A stretch of 64,000 nucleotides of DNA from Aldehydirespirator sp963667505 (GTDB taxonomy: Bacteria; Actinomycetota; Acidimicrobiia; Acidimicrobiales; Aldehydirespiratoraceae): assembly GCA_963667505.2 (NCBI GenBank), contig OY763490.2, positions 744,001 through 808,000 of the forward strand. The letters run 5' to 3'. Position numbers and translations under genes: made by a program. Below, piece by piece: positions 30,258 through 38,763 of this stretch (position 1 is its first letter; the number at the start of each line of letters is the position of its first letter). The notes beneath the pieces are model-generated. The model was given only the letters and a program-made list of their open reading frames with translations, ran no database searches and was not told the DNA's origin.

Positions 30258-31514
30258 TCAGTTTCCCTCGGTGGCCAGCGCGACCACCGTGTTGAGCAGC
30301 ACGTCCGCGCCGGCCACCAGGTCGTCGGGCTCGGTGAACTCGGCCGGATTGTGGCTGATGCCCTTCACGCTGGGGACGAACACCATGCCGGCCGGGCACA
30401 CACCGGCCAGGATCTGGGCGTCGTGGCCCGCGCCCGACGGCATCCGCCGCACCGAGAGGCCCAGCGAGGAGGCCGTGGACTCGACGAGTCCCACCACGCG
30501 GGGATCGAACACCACCGGCTCGAAGCGGGCCACCCATTTGGTGTCGATCTCCACGTTCTCGGCCTCGGCTATGCGCTGGGCCTCGGCCAGCAGTCGCCGC
30601 TCGGCCGCCTGCAGATCGTAGTCGTCGGTGTTGCGCAGGTCGACGATGAGCCTCGACCGGGCGGCCACCACGTTCACCAGGTCGGGGTGCAGCCTCAGGG
30701 CGCCCACCGTGCCCACCTGGGTGCCTCCGATCTCCGCCGCGATGCGTCGAACGGCCACCACCAGCTCGCCCGCGGCCAGGCCGGCGTCGCGGCGCATGCT
30801 CATCGGGGTGGTGCCCGCGTGGTTCGACTGGCCGGTGATGTTCACCTCGGTCCAGGAGATGCCCTGCACGCCGGTGACCGCGCCGATGCGCATGCCGTCG
30901 CGCTCCAGCACCGGCCCCTGCTCGATGTGGAGCTCCACGAAGGCGTAGGGCACCGGCCCCGGGCACGGCGTGGGGCCCCGATAGCCGATGCGGTCCAGCT
31001 CGTCGCCGACCGACGCCCCGTCGGCGTCGGTGGTGGACATGGCCTCCTCGACGGTGAGGCCGCCGGTGTAGCAGAGGCTGCCCATCATGTCGGGCGGGAA
31101 GCGGGAGCCCTCCTCGTTGGTGAAGAACGCCGCGGCCAGGGGCCGCTGCAGGTCGACGCGGCTCTCGATGGCCGTCTCGATCACCTCCAGCGCGGCGAGC
31201 ACGCCCAGGTTGCCGTCGTACTTGCCGCCGGTAGCGACGGTGTCGATGTGGGAGCCCATCATCACCGGCGGGCCCTGACCGGCGTCGGGCTGAACCGCGA
31301 CGACGTTGCCGATGGTGTCGATGCTCACGTCGAGGCCGAGGTCGCGCATCCAAGTGACCACCAGGTCGCGGCCCTCCCGGTCGGCGTCGGTGAGGGCGAG
31401 GCGGTTGTTGCCGCCTCCGGGAATCGGGCCGATCTCGGCCAAGTCCCACAGTCTCTGCAGCAGGCGGTTGCCGTTGATCCGCAGGATTCGTCGATCTGGG
31501 ACGGATCGGGCCAT
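30258..31514 (-). CDS. M20-family Zn-dependent amidohydrolase (N-carbamoyl-amino acid hydrolase / allantoate amidohydrolase type)
   Basis: A 418-residue peptidase-M20 enzyme of the hydantoinase/carbamoylase group, which removes carbamoyl or ureido groups from N-carbamoyl amino acids, beta-ureidopropionate or allantoate. Metal-site motifs are GSHIDTVATGGKYDGNLG, FTNEEGSRF and FVELHIEQGPVLE; the dimerisation domain carries SNHAGTTPMSMRRD, and SGAGHDAQ with the late histidine in GISHNPAEF complete the site. Exact substrate cannot be told. It is the first gene of a two-gene operon with fabH. Nitrogen salvage would fit with the nearby ammonium transporter. Confidence 0.85.
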   Translation of the reverse strand: MARSVPDRRILRINGNRLLQRLWDLAEIGPIPGGGNNRLALTDADREGRDLVVTWMRDLGLDVSIDTIGNVVAVQPDAGQGPPVMMGSHIDTVATGGKYDGNLGVLAALEVIETAIESRVDLQRPLAAAFFTNEEGSRFPPDMMGSLCYTGGLTVEEAMSTTDADGASVGDELDRIGYRGPTPCPGPVPYAFVELHIEQGPVLERDGMRIGAVTGVQGISWTEVNITGQSNHAGTTPMSMRRDAGLAAGELVVAVRRIAAEIGGTQVGTVGALRLHPDLVNVVAARSRLIVDLRNTDDYDLQAAERRLLAEAQRIAEAENVEIDTKWVARFEPVVFDPRVVGLVESTASSLGLSVRRMPSGAGHDAQILAGVCPAGMVFVPSVKGISHNPAEFTEPDDLVAGADVLLNTVVALATEGN

Positions 31515-31622
31515 CGGCGGCGAGGCTATCCGAGGTCCGGGCTCGGGTGCCCGGGCGGGTGCGGACGCTCACCAGGAGTCGGCCTATATTGGCCGCCGTG
31601 CCGCTGAATCCCGTGGCGGACC

Positions 31623-31740
31623 CTGGGGTGGTGGCAAGCGGTTGCCGTGGGATGGTGCTGGGGTGGTAGCAAGCGGGTGCTGTCGGATGATGCTGGGGTG
31701 GCGGCCGGCGGGTGTTGTCCGATGATGCTGTGGTGGTGAC
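31623..31740 (+). repeat. 35-bp tandem repeat, about 3.3 copies, at the tlyA start
   Basis: Copies begin at 31623, 31658, 31693 and (partial) 31728, each opening with CTGGGGTGG or CTGTGGTGG, and diverge by several bases. They fill the space between the amidohydrolase promoter and tlyA and overlap every candidate tlyA start codon. Confidence 0.85.
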
Positions 31741-32557
31741 GTCCGGGCGCCGCCGGCTCGACATGGAGCTGGTCCGGCGAGGCCTGGCCGCCAGCCGCGC
31801 TGAGGCACGGCGGCTCATCGAGGACCGGCGGGTGACTGTTGGCGGCGCGCCCGCGGCCAAGGCGGCCCGCCTGGTTCATGCGGGCGAGGCCGTGGTGGTG
31901 GCCGGCGACCCGCCCCGCTACGTGTCCCGGGGCGGGCACAAGCTGGAGGCCGCGCTGGCCGGCTTCGGCCTGTCGGCCGCCGAGCTGAGGGCCATAGACG
32001 TGGGGGCTTCCACCGGCGGGTTCACCGACTGCCTGCTCCAGCACGGCGCTGCGGCGGTGGTCGCCATCGACGTGGGCCGCAACCAGCTCCACGAGCGTCT
32101 GAGGGCCGACCCGAGGGTGGCGTCGTTCGAGCGCGCCGACGTGCGCGACGTGGATGCCGCCTCCGTCGGCGGCCCGTCGCCGCTGGTCGTGGCCGACGTG
32201 TCGTTCATCTCTCTGCGGCTGGTGGCGGCTGATCTGATCCGGCTGGCCACTGGCGACATCGTCGCTCTGGTCAAGCCCCAGTTCGAGGCGGGCCGGGCCG
32301 ACGCTGGCCGCGGCCGGGGCGTGATCCGCGACCCCGAGGTCTGGCGGCGGGCGATTCTCGGGGCGTGCCGCGCCGTTGTGGACGCCGGAGCGGCCATCAT
32401 GGGGGTGATGGTCTCGCCCCTGACCGGCGCCGAGGGAAACGTCGAGTTCCTGCTGCACGCCGACGCCCGCCCCGGCGCCGACGGCCTGGGCCTGGACGAC
32501 ATTGACGCCTGCGTCGACCGGGCGGTGGCCGAGGCGCGCCGGCGCGAGGGAGTCTGA
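31712..32557 (+). CDS. tlyA: TlyA family rRNA 2'-O-methyltransferase
   Basis: Methylates ribose 2'-OH in 16S and 23S rRNA. The N-terminal S4 RNA-binding domain runs from RRRLDMELVRRGLAASRAEA to VSRGGHKLEAAL, with the SRGGxKL link motif. The FtsJ-like methyltransferase domain follows with SAM motif AIDVGASTGGFTDCLL and the catalytic-lysine stretch VALVKPQFEAG. The start is uncertain: GTG 31712, GTG 31733/31736 or ATG 31763 are in frame, and the first three lie inside the 35-bp repeats. Homologues usually start just before RRLD, favouring 31736. nadK follows after 3 nt and recN later, the conserved actinobacterial order. Confidence 0.9.
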   Translation: MLSDDAVVVTSGRRRLDMELVRRGLAASRAEARRLIEDRRVTVGGAPAAKAARLVHAGEAVVVAGDPPRYVSRGGHKLEAALAGFGLSAAELRAIDVGASTGGFTDCLLQHGAAAVVAIDVGRNQLHERLRADPRVASFERADVRDVDAASVGGPSPLVVADVSFISLRLVAADLIRLATGDIVALVKPQFEAGRADAGRGRGVIRDPEVWRRAILGACRAVVDAGAAIMGVMVSPLTGAEGNVEFLLHADARPGADGLGLDDIDACVDRAVAEARRREGV

Positions 32558-32560
32558 GAG

Positions 32561-33475
32561 GTGGCGGTCATCGGACTGATCGTCCATCAGGACCGTCCCG
32601 AGGCGGCCGCCGCGGCCCGGGACCTGTCGGAGTGGCTGGTCGAGAAGGGCCACCAGGTCTGGACGCCGCCGCAGGACGCTGCCGACGCGTCGGACCCCGA
32701 CCCTGATGCCGATACCGATCCGGGGGTCGGCTCCGATGCCGGTTCTGAGGCCGACCCCGGCGGTGGCGCGCCGGAGCTGGACGCGGTGGTGACCCTCGGA
32801 GGCGACGGATCGATCCTGCGGGCGGTCGAGCTGGTGGGCGAGTCGGGCGCGCCCATCCTCGGGGTCAACTTCGGCCGCATGGGCTACCTCACGGAGGTCG
32901 CGCCGGACGACGCCCGCTCGGCCATCGACCGGGTGCTGGCCGGCGACCACGGCATCGAGGAGCGGATGCTGCTCACGGTGGAGTTCGGCGAGCCGTCCGC
33001 AGGCGCGGGCGGCGGCGGGACCCGGCAGCGGCGGGTCGCCCTCAACGAGGCGGTGGTGGAGCGGCGCGCGGCCTCCTACGCGCTGCGCCTCGGCGTGTCG
33101 CTCAACGGCGAGCAGTTCACCACCTACGCCGCCGACGGACTCATCATGTCCACCCCGACCGGCTCCACCGCCTACTCGCTGTCGGCCGGCGGGCCGGTGA
33201 TCGACCCCACCCATCGAGCGCTGCTGCTCACCCCGGTGTCTCCCCACATGCTCTTCGACCGCTCCATGGTGGTGGCGGCCGACTCCGAGCTGCGGCTCGA
33301 GGTGCTGTCCGACCGCGGCGCGGTGCTGTCGGTGGACGGCCGCCGGCTGGCCGAGCTGGGCCAGAACGACGCGGTGGTGTGCTCGGCGTCGCCCCGACCG
33401 GCCCGGCTGGTGACCTTCGGGACCCGCCGGTTCCATCAGGTGCTCAAGTCGAAGTTCGGCCTCAATGACCGCTGA
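32561..33475 (+). CDS. nadK: NAD kinase
   Basis: Phosphorylates NAD to NADP with ATP or polyphosphate. The conserved motifs are TLGGDGSILRA (GGDG), NFGRMGYL, and STPTGSTAYSLSAGGPV. The N-terminal third holds an acidic low-complexity insert rich in Asp and Pro (encoded at 32690-32770) between the first strand and GGDG, larger than in most homologues. 304 residues. GTG start 3 nt after tlyA, so translational coupling is likely. Confidence 0.95.
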   Translation: MAVIGLIVHQDRPEAAAAARDLSEWLVEKGHQVWTPPQDAADASDPDPDADTDPGVGSDAGSEADPGGGAPELDAVVTLGGDGSILRAVELVGESGAPILGVNFGRMGYLTEVAPDDARSAIDRVLAGDHGIEERMLLTVEFGEPSAGAGGGGTRQRRVALNEAVVERRAASYALRLGVSLNGEQFTTYAADGLIMSTPTGSTAYSLSAGGPVIDPTHRALLLTPVSPHMLFDRSMVVAADSELRLEVLSDRGAVLSVDGRRLAELGQNDAVVCSASPRPARLVTFGTRRFHQVLKSKFGLNDR

Positions 33476-33485
33476 CAAGCCGCAC

Positions 33486-33585
33486 GGCCGGGCGTTGGTG
33501 TGGTGACCGGGCTGCGCTGGTCGGGCCGGGCGTTGGTGTGCTGACCGGGCTGCGCTGGTCGGGCCGGGCGTTGGTGTGCTGACCG
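33486..33585 (+). repeat. 38-bp tandem repeat, 2.6 copies, at the recN start
   Basis: Copies start at 33486, 33524 and 33562. Copies 2 and 3 carry GTGCTGACCG, which in the third copy is the recN start codon and first codons; copy 1 has one base changed (GTGGTGACCG). The repeats fill the nadK-recN gap. Confidence 0.88.
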
Positions 33586-35168
33586 AGCTCGCCGTCCGCG
33601 ATCTGGGTGTCATCGACGAGTTGTCGCTCGTGCTCGACGGCGGCATGACGGCCGTCACCGGCGAGACTGGCGCGGGCAAGACGCTGGTCGTCGGGGCCAT
33701 CGACCTGCTCACCGGGGGCCGGGCCGACGTCTCGATGGTCAGGCCCGGCGCGTCGGAGGCCGAGATCGAGGGCCGCTTCGTCACCGGCGACGACGGCGGC
33801 GACGAGGTGGTGGTGCGCCGGGTCATCCCCGTCGACGGGCGGTCTAGGGCCTACATCGACGGGCACCTGGCCACCGTCGGCGCTCTCGCCGAGCTGGGCG
33901 GCGGACTGGTCGACCTGCACGGCCAGCACGCCCACCAGTCGCTGCTGCGAGGGCCCGTCCAGCGGGCCTCGCTGGACCGCTTCGGCAAGGTGGACACCGC
34001 CCGGCTCGAAGGGCTCGTCGACGACCGGCGCGCCGTCGAGGGCGAGCTGGCCGAGCTCGGCGGCGACGCTCGGGCCCGGCTCCGCGAGATCGACCTGCTG
34101 CGCCACCAGCTCGCGGAGATCGACGGCGCGGCCGTGTCCGACCCCGACGAGGACGAGCGGCTCGACTGGGCCGAGTCGGTGCTGGCCGACGCGGCCGCCC
34201 ACCGGGAGGCCGCCGCCGCGGCGGTCAGGCAGCTCGGCGCCGACGGCTTGGTGTCGGAGGGCATCGGCCGAGCCGAAGCCGCGCTTGCCGGCCGGACGCC
34301 CTTCACGGAGCTCGCCTCCCGGATCGCGGCCGTGTCCGCGGAGGTGGCCGACATCGCGGCCGAGGCCCGGGCCCGGGCCGAGCAGATCGACGACGACCCG
34401 GCCGCCCTGGCCGAGCTGCGCGAGCGCCGCCAGCTCCTGGCCGAGCTGCGGCGCAAGTACGGATCGACGCTGGGCGAGGTGCTCGAGTTCCGCGACGAGG
34501 CCGCGGCGCGCCTCGCCGAGCTGGAGGGGCACTCCGAGCGGGCCGCCTCCTTGGAGCGCCGCCTCGTCGAGGTGTCGGGGCTCCTGGATGCCGAGCAGGC
34601 CCGGGTGCGGGGCGAGCGGGCCGAGGCCGCGCCCCGGCTGGCGGCCGCGGTCGAGTCGCACCTGGCCGAGCTGGCCATGGCCCGGGCCCGACTGGCCGTG
34701 GACGTCGACGGCGACGCCGGCGAGCGGGTCGCGTTCCGGCTGGCCGCCAACCCCGGCCACGAGCCCCTGCCCCTGGGCCGGGTGGCCAGCGGCGGCGAGC
34801 TGGCCCGGACCATGCTGGCGCTCAGGCTGGTGCTGACCGCCGGGCCGGCCACGCTGGTGTTCGACGAGGTCGACGCAGGTATCGGCGGTGCCGCGGCCGG
34901 CGCCGTCGGCAGCAGCCTGGCCCGACTCGCCGCCCACCATCAGGTGATCGTGGTGACCCATCTGCCCCAGGTGGCTGCCTGCGCTGGCCGGCATGTGGTG
35001 GTGGAGAAGTCCGAGGCCGGCGGGTCGGCCGCGGTGAGGCTGCGAGCCGTCCGCGGCGAGGACCGGCTGGCCGAGCTGTCCAGGATGCTGTCGGGGTCGC
35101 CGCAGTCGGCCTCGGCCCGCCAGCACGCCCAGGAACTGCTGGCCGCGGCTGGCCGGCCGAGCCGATAG
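33576..35168 (+). CDS. recN: DNA repair protein RecN
   Basis: SMC-like ATPase that acts on double-strand breaks. Walker A is GETGAGKTLV near residue 32, following LTELAVRDLGVIDELSL, the standard RecN opening. The DLHGQHAHQSLL motif, a long Glu/Arg/Ala-rich coiled coil (about residues 150-370), the ABC signature ASGGELARTMLALRLVL and Walker B LVFDEVDAGIGG follow, then HHQVIVVTHLPQVAA. 530 residues is typical. GTG 33576 lies in the third copy of a 38-bp repeat. pyrG follows on the same strand. Confidence 0.96.
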   Translation: MLTELAVRDLGVIDELSLVLDGGMTAVTGETGAGKTLVVGAIDLLTGGRADVSMVRPGASEAEIEGRFVTGDDGGDEVVVRRVIPVDGRSRAYIDGHLATVGALAELGGGLVDLHGQHAHQSLLRGPVQRASLDRFGKVDTARLEGLVDDRRAVEGELAELGGDARARLREIDLLRHQLAEIDGAAVSDPDEDERLDWAESVLADAAAHREAAAAAVRQLGADGLVSEGIGRAEAALAGRTPFTELASRIAAVSAEVADIAAEARARAEQIDDDPAALAELRERRQLLAELRRKYGSTLGEVLEFRDEAAARLAELEGHSERAASLERRLVEVSGLLDAEQARVRGERAEAAPRLAAAVESHLAELAMARARLAVDVDGDAGERVAFRLAANPGHEPLPLGRVASGGELARTMLALRLVLTAGPATLVFDEVDAGIGGAAAGAVGSSLARLAAHHQVIVVTHLPQVAACAGRHVVVEKSEAGGSAAVRLRAVRGEDRLAELSRMLSGSPQSASARQHAQELLAAAGRPSR

Positions 35169-35226
35169 CGGCGTCGTCGAGGGTCCGAGTCGTGCAAGCG
35201 TCCGCCGGGAACCCGACTAGTCGCGG

Positions 35227-35232
35227 TAGGGT
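35227..35232 (+). promoter_or_regulatory. -10 hexamer of a probable leaderless promoter for pyrG
   Basis: TAGGGT ends 9 nt before the pyrG ATG and no Shine-Dalgarno is present. Confidence 0.4.
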
Positions 35233-35241
35233 GAGATCCCG

Positions 35242-36900
35242 ATGACAAAGCACGTCTTCGTCACCGGCGGCGTAGTCAGCGGGCTGGGCAAGGGACTGAC
35301 CGGCGCCTCGCTGGGCCGACTGCTCAAGGCCCGGGGCCTGCGGGTCACGATGCTCAAGCTCGACCCCTACCTGAACGTCGATCCCGGCACCATGAACCCG
35401 TTCGAGCACGGCGAGGTGTTCGTCACCGACGACGGCGGCGAGACCGACCTCGACCTAGGCCACTACGAGCGCTTCATCGACGAGAGCCTGACCAGCGAGT
35501 CCAACGGCACCACCGGGTCGATCTACTCCGAGGTGATCGCGGCGGAGCGCCGCGGCGACTACCTGGGCCGCACCGTGCAGGTCATCCCCCATGTGACCGA
35601 CGAGATCAAGCGTCGTATCGCCCGGCTGGCCAGCGATGACGTCGACGTGGTGATCACCGAGGTGGGCGGCACCGTCGGCGACATCGAGATCCTCCCGTTC
35701 CTGGAGGCGATCCGGCAGTTCCGCCTCGACGTGGGCCGCGACAACGTGTGCTTCGTCCACGTCACCCTGGTGCCGTTCATCGGGCCCTCCGGTGAGCAGA
35801 AGACCAAGCCCACCCAGCACTCCGTCACCGAGCTGCGCTCGCGGGGCGTGCAGCCCGACGCCATCGTCTGCCGGTGCGAGACCCCTCTGACGAGGGACCT
35901 GGAGTCGAAGATCTCCAACCTGTGCGACGTGCCGCCCGACGCGGTGATCACCTGCCCCGACGCGGCCAGCCTCTACGAGATCCCGCTGATCCTGCGGGCC
36001 GAGGGGCTCGACGAGGTGGTGTGCCGGCAGCTGGGGCTGGACGCCCGGCCGGTGGACCTGGCCGAGTGGGAGGCTCTCGTGGGCCGCATTCGGGAGGCGT
36101 CCGCGCTGGCGCGGATCGGCCTGATCGGCAAGTACGTGAGCCTGCCCGACGCCTACCTGTCGGTGATCGAGGCCCTCAACCACGCCGCCATCCACCACCG
36201 CGCCGACATCGACATCGAGTGGGTGCAGGCCGAGGAGGTGGAGGGCCTGCTCGTCGGCGGGCGGCTTCGGGACCTCGACGGCATCGTCATCCCCGGCGGC
36301 TTCGGCGAGCGGGGCATTGAGGGCAAGATCGCCGCCGCGGGCTACGCCCGAGAGAACCTGATCCCGTGCCTCGGGCTGTGCCTGGGGATGCAGGTGATGA
36401 CCATCGAGTACGCCCGCAACGCGCTGGGGCTCGCCGACGCCAACTCCACCGAGTTCGACGCCCTGACGCCGCATCCAGTGATCGACCTGATGGACAGCCA
36501 GCGGGGCGTCACCGACTACGGCGGCACCATGCGCCTCGGCGCCTACGTGGCCCAGTTGCTGGCGGGCTCGCAGGTCGCCCGGGCCTACGGCGAGGAGGTG
36601 GTGTCGGAGCGGCACCGCCACCGCTACGAGTTCAACCCCCGCTACCGGAGCCGCTTCGAGGCGTCCGACATGGTGCTGTGCGGCGAGTCGCCCGACGGCC
36701 GGCTGGTCGAGTTCGTCGAGTTGGCCAGCCACCCGTTCTGGGTGGGGACCCAGGCCCATCCCGAGTTCAAGAGCCGCCCCAACCGGCCCGCGCCGCTCTT
36801 CAGCGGGCTGGTGGCCGCGGCGCTCAGACGGGCCGCGGGCCGCAATCCCCGGCTGCCCGACCTGAGCGACCGCGCCCCAGAGCCCTCAACCCCGACGTGA
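35242..36900 (+). CDS. pyrG: CTP synthase
   Basis: Makes CTP from UTP with ATP and glutamine. The N-terminal synthetase domain has FVTGGVVSGLGKGLTGASLG, LDPYLNVDPGTM and EVGGTVGDIE. The C-terminal class I glutamine amidotransferase has the oxyanion PGGFGERG, the nucleophile in CLGLCLGMQ and the histidine-glutamate pair in THPEFKS-like QAHPEFKSRP. 552 residues is the usual length. The stop overlaps the NUDIX gene start as GTGA. Confidence 0.97.
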   Translation: MTKHVFVTGGVVSGLGKGLTGASLGRLLKARGLRVTMLKLDPYLNVDPGTMNPFEHGEVFVTDDGGETDLDLGHYERFIDESLTSESNGTTGSIYSEVIAAERRGDYLGRTVQVIPHVTDEIKRRIARLASDDVDVVITEVGGTVGDIEILPFLEAIRQFRLDVGRDNVCFVHVTLVPFIGPSGEQKTKPTQHSVTELRSRGVQPDAIVCRCETPLTRDLESKISNLCDVPPDAVITCPDAASLYEIPLILRAEGLDEVVCRQLGLDARPVDLAEWEALVGRIREASALARIGLIGKYVSLPDAYLSVIEALNHAAIHHRADIDIEWVQAEEVEGLLVGGRLRDLDGIVIPGGFGERGIEGKIAAAGYARENLIPCLGLCLGMQVMTIEYARNALGLADANSTEFDALTPHPVIDLMDSQRGVTDYGGTMRLGAYVAQLLAGSQVARAYGEEVVSERHRHRYEFNPRYRSRFEASDMVLCGESPDGRLVEFVELASHPFWVGTQAHPEFKSRPNRPAPLFSGLVAAALRRAAGRNPRLPDLSDRAPEPSTPT

Positions 36901-37565
36901 AGCCGGTGCCCTCGGCCGCTGACAGCCGACCGGGCAGGGTCGCGGCGAGCCCGGCATCGCAGGACGAGCCGGATGGCGTCTCGGCGGGCGGTGCCTCGCA
37001 GGACGAGCCGGATGGCGTCTCGGCGGGCGGAGGCTTCCGCAAGGTCGGCGAGCGCGAGATCCACGCCGGACGAGTGGTGCGGCTGACTGAGAGCCTGTTT
37101 GCCACGCCTGACGGCGGGCACATGACCCGTGACATCGTGCATCACCGCGGCGCGGTGGCGGTGGTGGCCGTGGACGGCGACCAGGTGGTGCTGCTGCGGC
37201 AGTACCGCACTCCGGTGGAGGCGGAGCTGCTGGAGATCCCGGCCGGAACCCGCGACGTGGACGGAGAGGACCCAGCCGACACGGCCCGCCGCGAGCTGGT
37301 CGAGGAGGCCGGCCTGGCCTGCGAGTCGCTCGAGCAGTTGGGCGTGTTCTACAACTCGCCCGGCTTCTGCGACGAGCTGTCCCATGTGTTCCTGGCCACG
37401 GGACTGTCGGAGGTGCCCCGCGAGCCCGACGGCGCCGAGGAGGAGTGGATGACCGTCGAGCGGGTCGGCCTGGACGAGGTCGAGGCCATGATCGACCGCG
37501 CCGAGATCCGCGACGCCAAGACGATCATCGGCCTGCTCCTAGCCCTCCGCCGCCTAGGCCGGTAG
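36897..37565 (+). CDS. NUDIX hydrolase, ADP-ribose pyrophosphatase type
   Basis: Hydrolyses ADP-ribose or a related nucleotide sugar. The NUDIX box is seen as GTRDVDGEDPADTARRELVE followed by EAGL, with the one-residue longer first spacer found in actinobacterial ADP-ribose pyrophosphatases. VLLRQYRTPVEAELLEIPAG precedes it. The GTG start overlaps the pyrG stop. The N-terminal ~45 residues are not part of the fold and include ASQDEPDGVSAGG twice, from a 39-bp tandem repeat. xerD follows after 5 nt, the common actinobacterial pyrG-nudix-xerD order. Confidence 0.9.
   Translation: MKPVPSAADSRPGRVAASPASQDEPDGVSAGGASQDEPDGVSAGGGFRKVGEREIHAGRVVRLTESLFATPDGGHMTRDIVHHRGAVAVVAVDGDQVVLLRQYRTPVEAELLEIPAGTRDVDGEDPADTARRELVEEAGLACESLEQLGVFYNSPGFCDELSHVFLATGLSEVPREPDGAEEEWMTVERVGLDEVEAMIDRAEIRDAKTIIGLLLALRRLGR
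36954..37031 (+). repeat. 39-bp tandem repeat, 2 copies, at the 5' end of the NUDIX gene
   Basis: Copies 36954-36992 and 36993-37031 are almost identical and in frame, duplicating ASQDEPDGVSAGG. The first bases of the window (1-16) carry the related CGCAGGACGAGCCGATGG, so the element may recur elsewhere in the genome. Confidence 0.85.
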
Positions 37566-37570
37566 CCCCG

Positions 37571-38533
37571 ATGGCGCCCCCGCTCGCACCGTCTCCTGTG
37601 GTCGAGGCCGGGGATGTCCTGGACGCCCGGGCCGAGGAGTTCCTGGCCTGGCTGGCGGTGGAGAAGGGCCGCTCCCCCCGGACGGTCGAGGCCTACCAGC
37701 GGGACCTGCGGCGCTACTCGGGCCATCTCGCCGCCAGGGGCCGCAGGCTCGACGACGCGTCTGAGACCGACGTGATCGCGTTCGTGAGGGCCTTGCAGAG
37801 CGACGGTCTGGCCGCGTCGTCGGTCACCCGGATGCTGGTGTCGGCCCGAGGGCTGCACCGGTTCCTCGTCGTCGAGGGCCACCGAGCCGACGACCCTGCA
37901 TCCGACGTGGAGATCCCAAGCCTGCCGAGGGGCCTGCCCAAGGCGCTGTCAGTCGCCCAGGTCGGCGCGCTCATGGACGTCGTGGTGGGCGACGACCCGC
38001 CCGCCCGCCGCGACTTGGCGGTGCTGGAGTTGCTCTACGGCACCGGCTGTCGGATCTCCGAGGCGGGCGCGCTGTCGTTGCCCGACGTGGACCTCCACCA
38101 CGGGCTGGTGCGGGTGACCGGCAAAGGGGCCAAGGAGCGGATCGTGCCGCTGGGCCGGTGTGCATCCGCCGCGCTGGAGCGCTGGCTGGCCCCCGAGGGG
38201 CGTGGCGCGCTGGAGCCGGACCGCTGGGCCCGCCGAGGCGACGCCGAGGCGGTGTTCCTCAATCAGCGGGGCGGCCGCCTGAGCCGCCAGGGCCTGTGGC
38301 TGGTAGTGCGCCGCCACGGCGAGGCGGCCGGCATCGGGTCGCTGCTGACGCCCCATGTGCTGCGCCACTCCTGCGCCACACACATGCTCGACGGCGGCGC
38401 CGACATCCGCTTCGTGCAGGAGATGCTCGGCCACGCCTCCATCTCCACCACCCAGATCTACACCAAGGTCTCCACCGAGCGCCTAAGAACCGTCTACCGA
38501 GCCGCCCACCCCCGCGCCACCGCCACGAACTAG
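37571..38533 (+). CDS. xerD: Site-specific tyrosine recombinase XerD
   Basis: Resolves chromosome dimers at dif with XerC. The SAM-like N-terminal domain (FLAWLAVEKGRSPRTVEAY) leads into the catalytic domain with R161 (GCRISEAG), a lysine in VTGKGAKER, H262-x2-R265 (HVLRHSC), H288 (GHASIS) and the nucleophile Y297 (QIYTKVS). 320 residues. Position after pyrG-nudix and before scpA (with an accessory block and trpS interposed) fits the chromosomal XerD, not a phage integrase. Part of its 3' half is duplicated 593 bp downstream. Confidence 0.94.
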   Translation: MAPPLAPSPVVEAGDVLDARAEEFLAWLAVEKGRSPRTVEAYQRDLRRYSGHLAARGRRLDDASETDVIAFVRALQSDGLAASSVTRMLVSARGLHRFLVVEGHRADDPASDVEIPSLPRGLPKALSVAQVGALMDVVVGDDPPARRDLAVLELLYGTGCRISEAGALSLPDVDLHHGLVRVTGKGAKERIVPLGRCASAALERWLAPEGRGALEPDRWARRGDAEAVFLNQRGGRLSRQGLWLVVRRHGEAAGIGSLLTPHVLRHSCATHMLDGGADIRFVQEMLGHASISTTQIYTKVSTERLRTVYRAAHPRATATN

Positions 38534-38763
38534 AGGCTGCTGCCAGCGGTCGCCAAGCGTCTCGAACTCCTCGCCGGGAACCATCGAGCAGCCTCGACCT
38601 TACCTCGTGTACCTGGTCGCGGTGGCCATGGACGTTGTCTAGTTCGTTCAAGCCGGACGGGACCTCCCGGCCAGACCGAACGCCTGCAATCAGGCCAACT
38701 ACTATCTTGAGTAATTTTACTCAAGATAGTAGTTGAGCAGTCTGGGGCACTAGGAGGCCGCGG
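38534..38763. other. Intergenic spacer between xerD and its partial copy
   Basis: Lower G+C and no coding signature; contains the 38-nt hairpin described separately. No promoter was recognised. It marks the left edge of the accessory block that separates xerD from trpS-scpA. Confidence 0.45.
38697..38734. repeat. Perfect 18-bp inverted repeat with 2-nt loop
   Basis: AACTACTATCTTGAGTAA (38697-38714) and its exact complement (38717-38734) flank TT. Strongly A/T-rich against a 70% G+C background. It could be a terminator for xerD, a recombination-associated palindrome or a mobile-element remnant; there is no T-tract. Confidence 0.85.

Noticed and set aside
29131..31860. 909-residue open frame covering fabH and the amidohydrolase
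   Set aside because: Low-complexity Arg/Pro/His sequence offset from the real FabH and M20 frames.
37571..38533. XerD as the integrase of a mobile element
   Set aside because: It has the conserved pyrG-nudix-xerD context and chromosomal XerD length; no attachment-site duplication next to a tRNA was seen.
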